A DNA stretch of 64,000 nt from Nemertoderma westbladi (Eukaryota; Xenacoelomorpha; Nemertodermatida; Nemertodermatidae), in assembly GCA_032718475.1 (NCBI GenBank), contig JAUCBJ010007794.1, positions 1 to 64,000 on the forward strand, in the 5' to 3' direction. Numbering within the stretch: position 1 is the stretch's first letter; each line of letters starts with the position of its first letter. The position numbers and the translations under genes are program-made. The notes under the pieces are model-generated. The model worked only from the letters and a program-made list of their open reading frames with translations. It was not told the origin of the DNA and did not search any database. Positions 63,214 to 64,000 of this stretch are shown here, piece after piece.

Positions 63214-64000
63214 ATGTCTGATACTAAGCAGAACCTGTCAGACAGTTTATTAGATGTAACTATCTGCGACTCAGATAGAGACGTACAACCGTCTGGTCGT
63301 AAATCCAGTTCACCTCCCACTGTGAGGAAGGTCATCCCTCCAGTAGTAATAACAGAACCTAGGCTGGTCCAACATCGTAGGTCTATCATAGGCACTCGAG
63401 CTCAGGTCAAGCGGGACCAAAAGGCAGCGGAACAGCAACAACCCGCTAGTCAAGAACTTATTCCTCAGCGGCCCAGCAGCTCCAGTAGTGAGGATACTGT
63501 AGAGCTGACACCCGAGAGCGGAGCAGAGATGACGGATGCGGTTTATACGGATCCCCTTCTCATCCTTCCTGCAGCCGTGCTCGCTGGGTTATTGATCGCG
63601 GTGGAAGAACACCAGATCGATTGGGCGAGAAGTCAACGGTCAACTAGAGATAGTTACGCGGGATATACTAGTGAAGAACTGAAGTCTATTGTCGAGTCGC
63701 AATGGAACTTCCCCGGACCCGGACTCCCGTTTGATTTATCAGAAGCTGCCTGGGAAGACATACACCGGATGGGAGTAGCCAAGGAAACCATCGATCCAGC
63801 TGTGTGGAAGAGGTCCGCAGCCGGATACGCACAGGGATTCTTCAGCTCTATGGAGCGAATAGAAAAGCAACTTTTTCAACAACCTCAAGGACCTCAAGAG
63901 CAGGGATCGCTGCTTTATCAAGTTAGAGAAAGAGTTCTGCGGATTAGGCTAATCTTATCCGCCTTTGAGGAGGCTTCTAAAAGAAAACAAGACACGTCGT
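63214..64000 (+). CDS. Element C Gag, N-terminal 262 codons (runs off the window)
   Basis: ATG at 63214 opens a frame with no stop to the window end. It starts MSDTKQNLSDSL like the gag of element A and shares the RRSIIGTRAQVKR block, TDPLLILPAAVLAG, a WNFPGPGLPFDLSEA block and WKRSAAGYAQGFF. It runs without interruption through the place where element A changes frame (near 46980), so the A break is a defect of that copy. Role: N-terminal structural part of Gag; no named domain is recognised. Minus-strand open frames overlapping it (63102-63395, 63739-63921) are shadows. Confidence 0.92.
   Translation, partial: MSDTKQNLSDSLLDVTICDSDRDVQPSGRKSSSPPTVRKVIPPVVITEPRLVQHRRSIIGTRAQVKRDQKAAEQQQPASQELIPQRPSSSSSEDTVELTPESGAEMTDAVYTDPLLILPAAVLAGLLIAVEEHQIDWARSQRSTRDSYAGYTSEELKSIVESQWNFPGPGLPFDLSEAAWEDIHRMGVAKETIDPAVWKRSAAGYAQGFFSSMERIEKQLFQQPQGPQEQGSLLYQVRERVLRIRLILSAFEEASKRKQDTS

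Larger units (their letters stand above)
59743..64000 (+). mobile_element. Element C: BEL/Pao element related to A, plus strand, incomplete at window end
   Basis: It starts with an A-type LTR end (TGTAAAAGC), has a 5' LTR to 60991, a 2.2-kb leader and an uninterrupted gag start. It is inserted in the 5' LTR of element B, and the five bases before it are GTGTT. Leader and gag resemble element A in inverted orientation but with clear divergence, so C is a sister family and not a copy of A. Its right end, pol and any accessory genes lie beyond the window. Confidence 0.9.

Overview
This is eukaryotic DNA, almost certainly from an invertebrate animal. BEL/Pao LTR retrotransposons are an animal-restricted group and fill about half of the window. 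Splice-donor-like and TATA-box signals occur, and there is no prokaryotic gene organisation. The phylum cannot be told from the sequence. No complete host gene is present; the only host candidate is a short signal-peptide-like first exon at about 25.1 kb.

Layout. 1-18972 is the end of a very large minisatellite with a 67-bp monomer. It is perfectly homogeneous at its left side and becomes degenerate, with higher-order duplications, toward its right edge. 18973-26467 is AT-rich intergenic DNA holding a Tc1/mariner-like non-autonomous element, a broken LINE 3' end, a 32-bp minisatellite, the candidate first exon and a 68-bp repeat.

From 26468 to the window end lie three nested giant BEL/Pao elements. 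Element B (minus strand, 26468-59742, 930-bp LTR) is the oldest, with about 1.9% LTR divergence. Element A (minus strand, 32189-50720, 18,532 bp) has two 1,244-bp TG...CA LTRs differing at 9 sites and a 5-bp target duplication CTGTT; it is inserted inside B's integrase gene. Element C (plus strand, from 59743, running off the window) is inserted in B's 5' LTR, and its gag reading frame is open to the window end.

How the genes work together. A and B both carry the usual gag (DUF1759-type region, CCHC knuckles), aspartic protease, reverse transcriptase, RNase H and integrase with a DUF5641-like tail. Both then have several extra kilobases between integrase and the 3' LTR, the position where envelope-like genes sit in some LTR elements. 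That region encodes a large non-envelope protein. In both elements the protein ends in tandem CCHC zinc knuckles with nearly identical spacing, and in B its N-terminal half resembles a DEDD-type 3'-5' exonuclease. This accessory module shared by two distinct BEL families is the most unusual content of the window.

Both elements are damaged. B has lost its RT core to an inverted copy of its own accessory gene. A has five in-frame stops, all explainable by C-to-T change, plus frameshifts. The untranslated leaders of A and C both contain a tandem duplication with exactly 288-bp period, although the two elements are clearly diverged.
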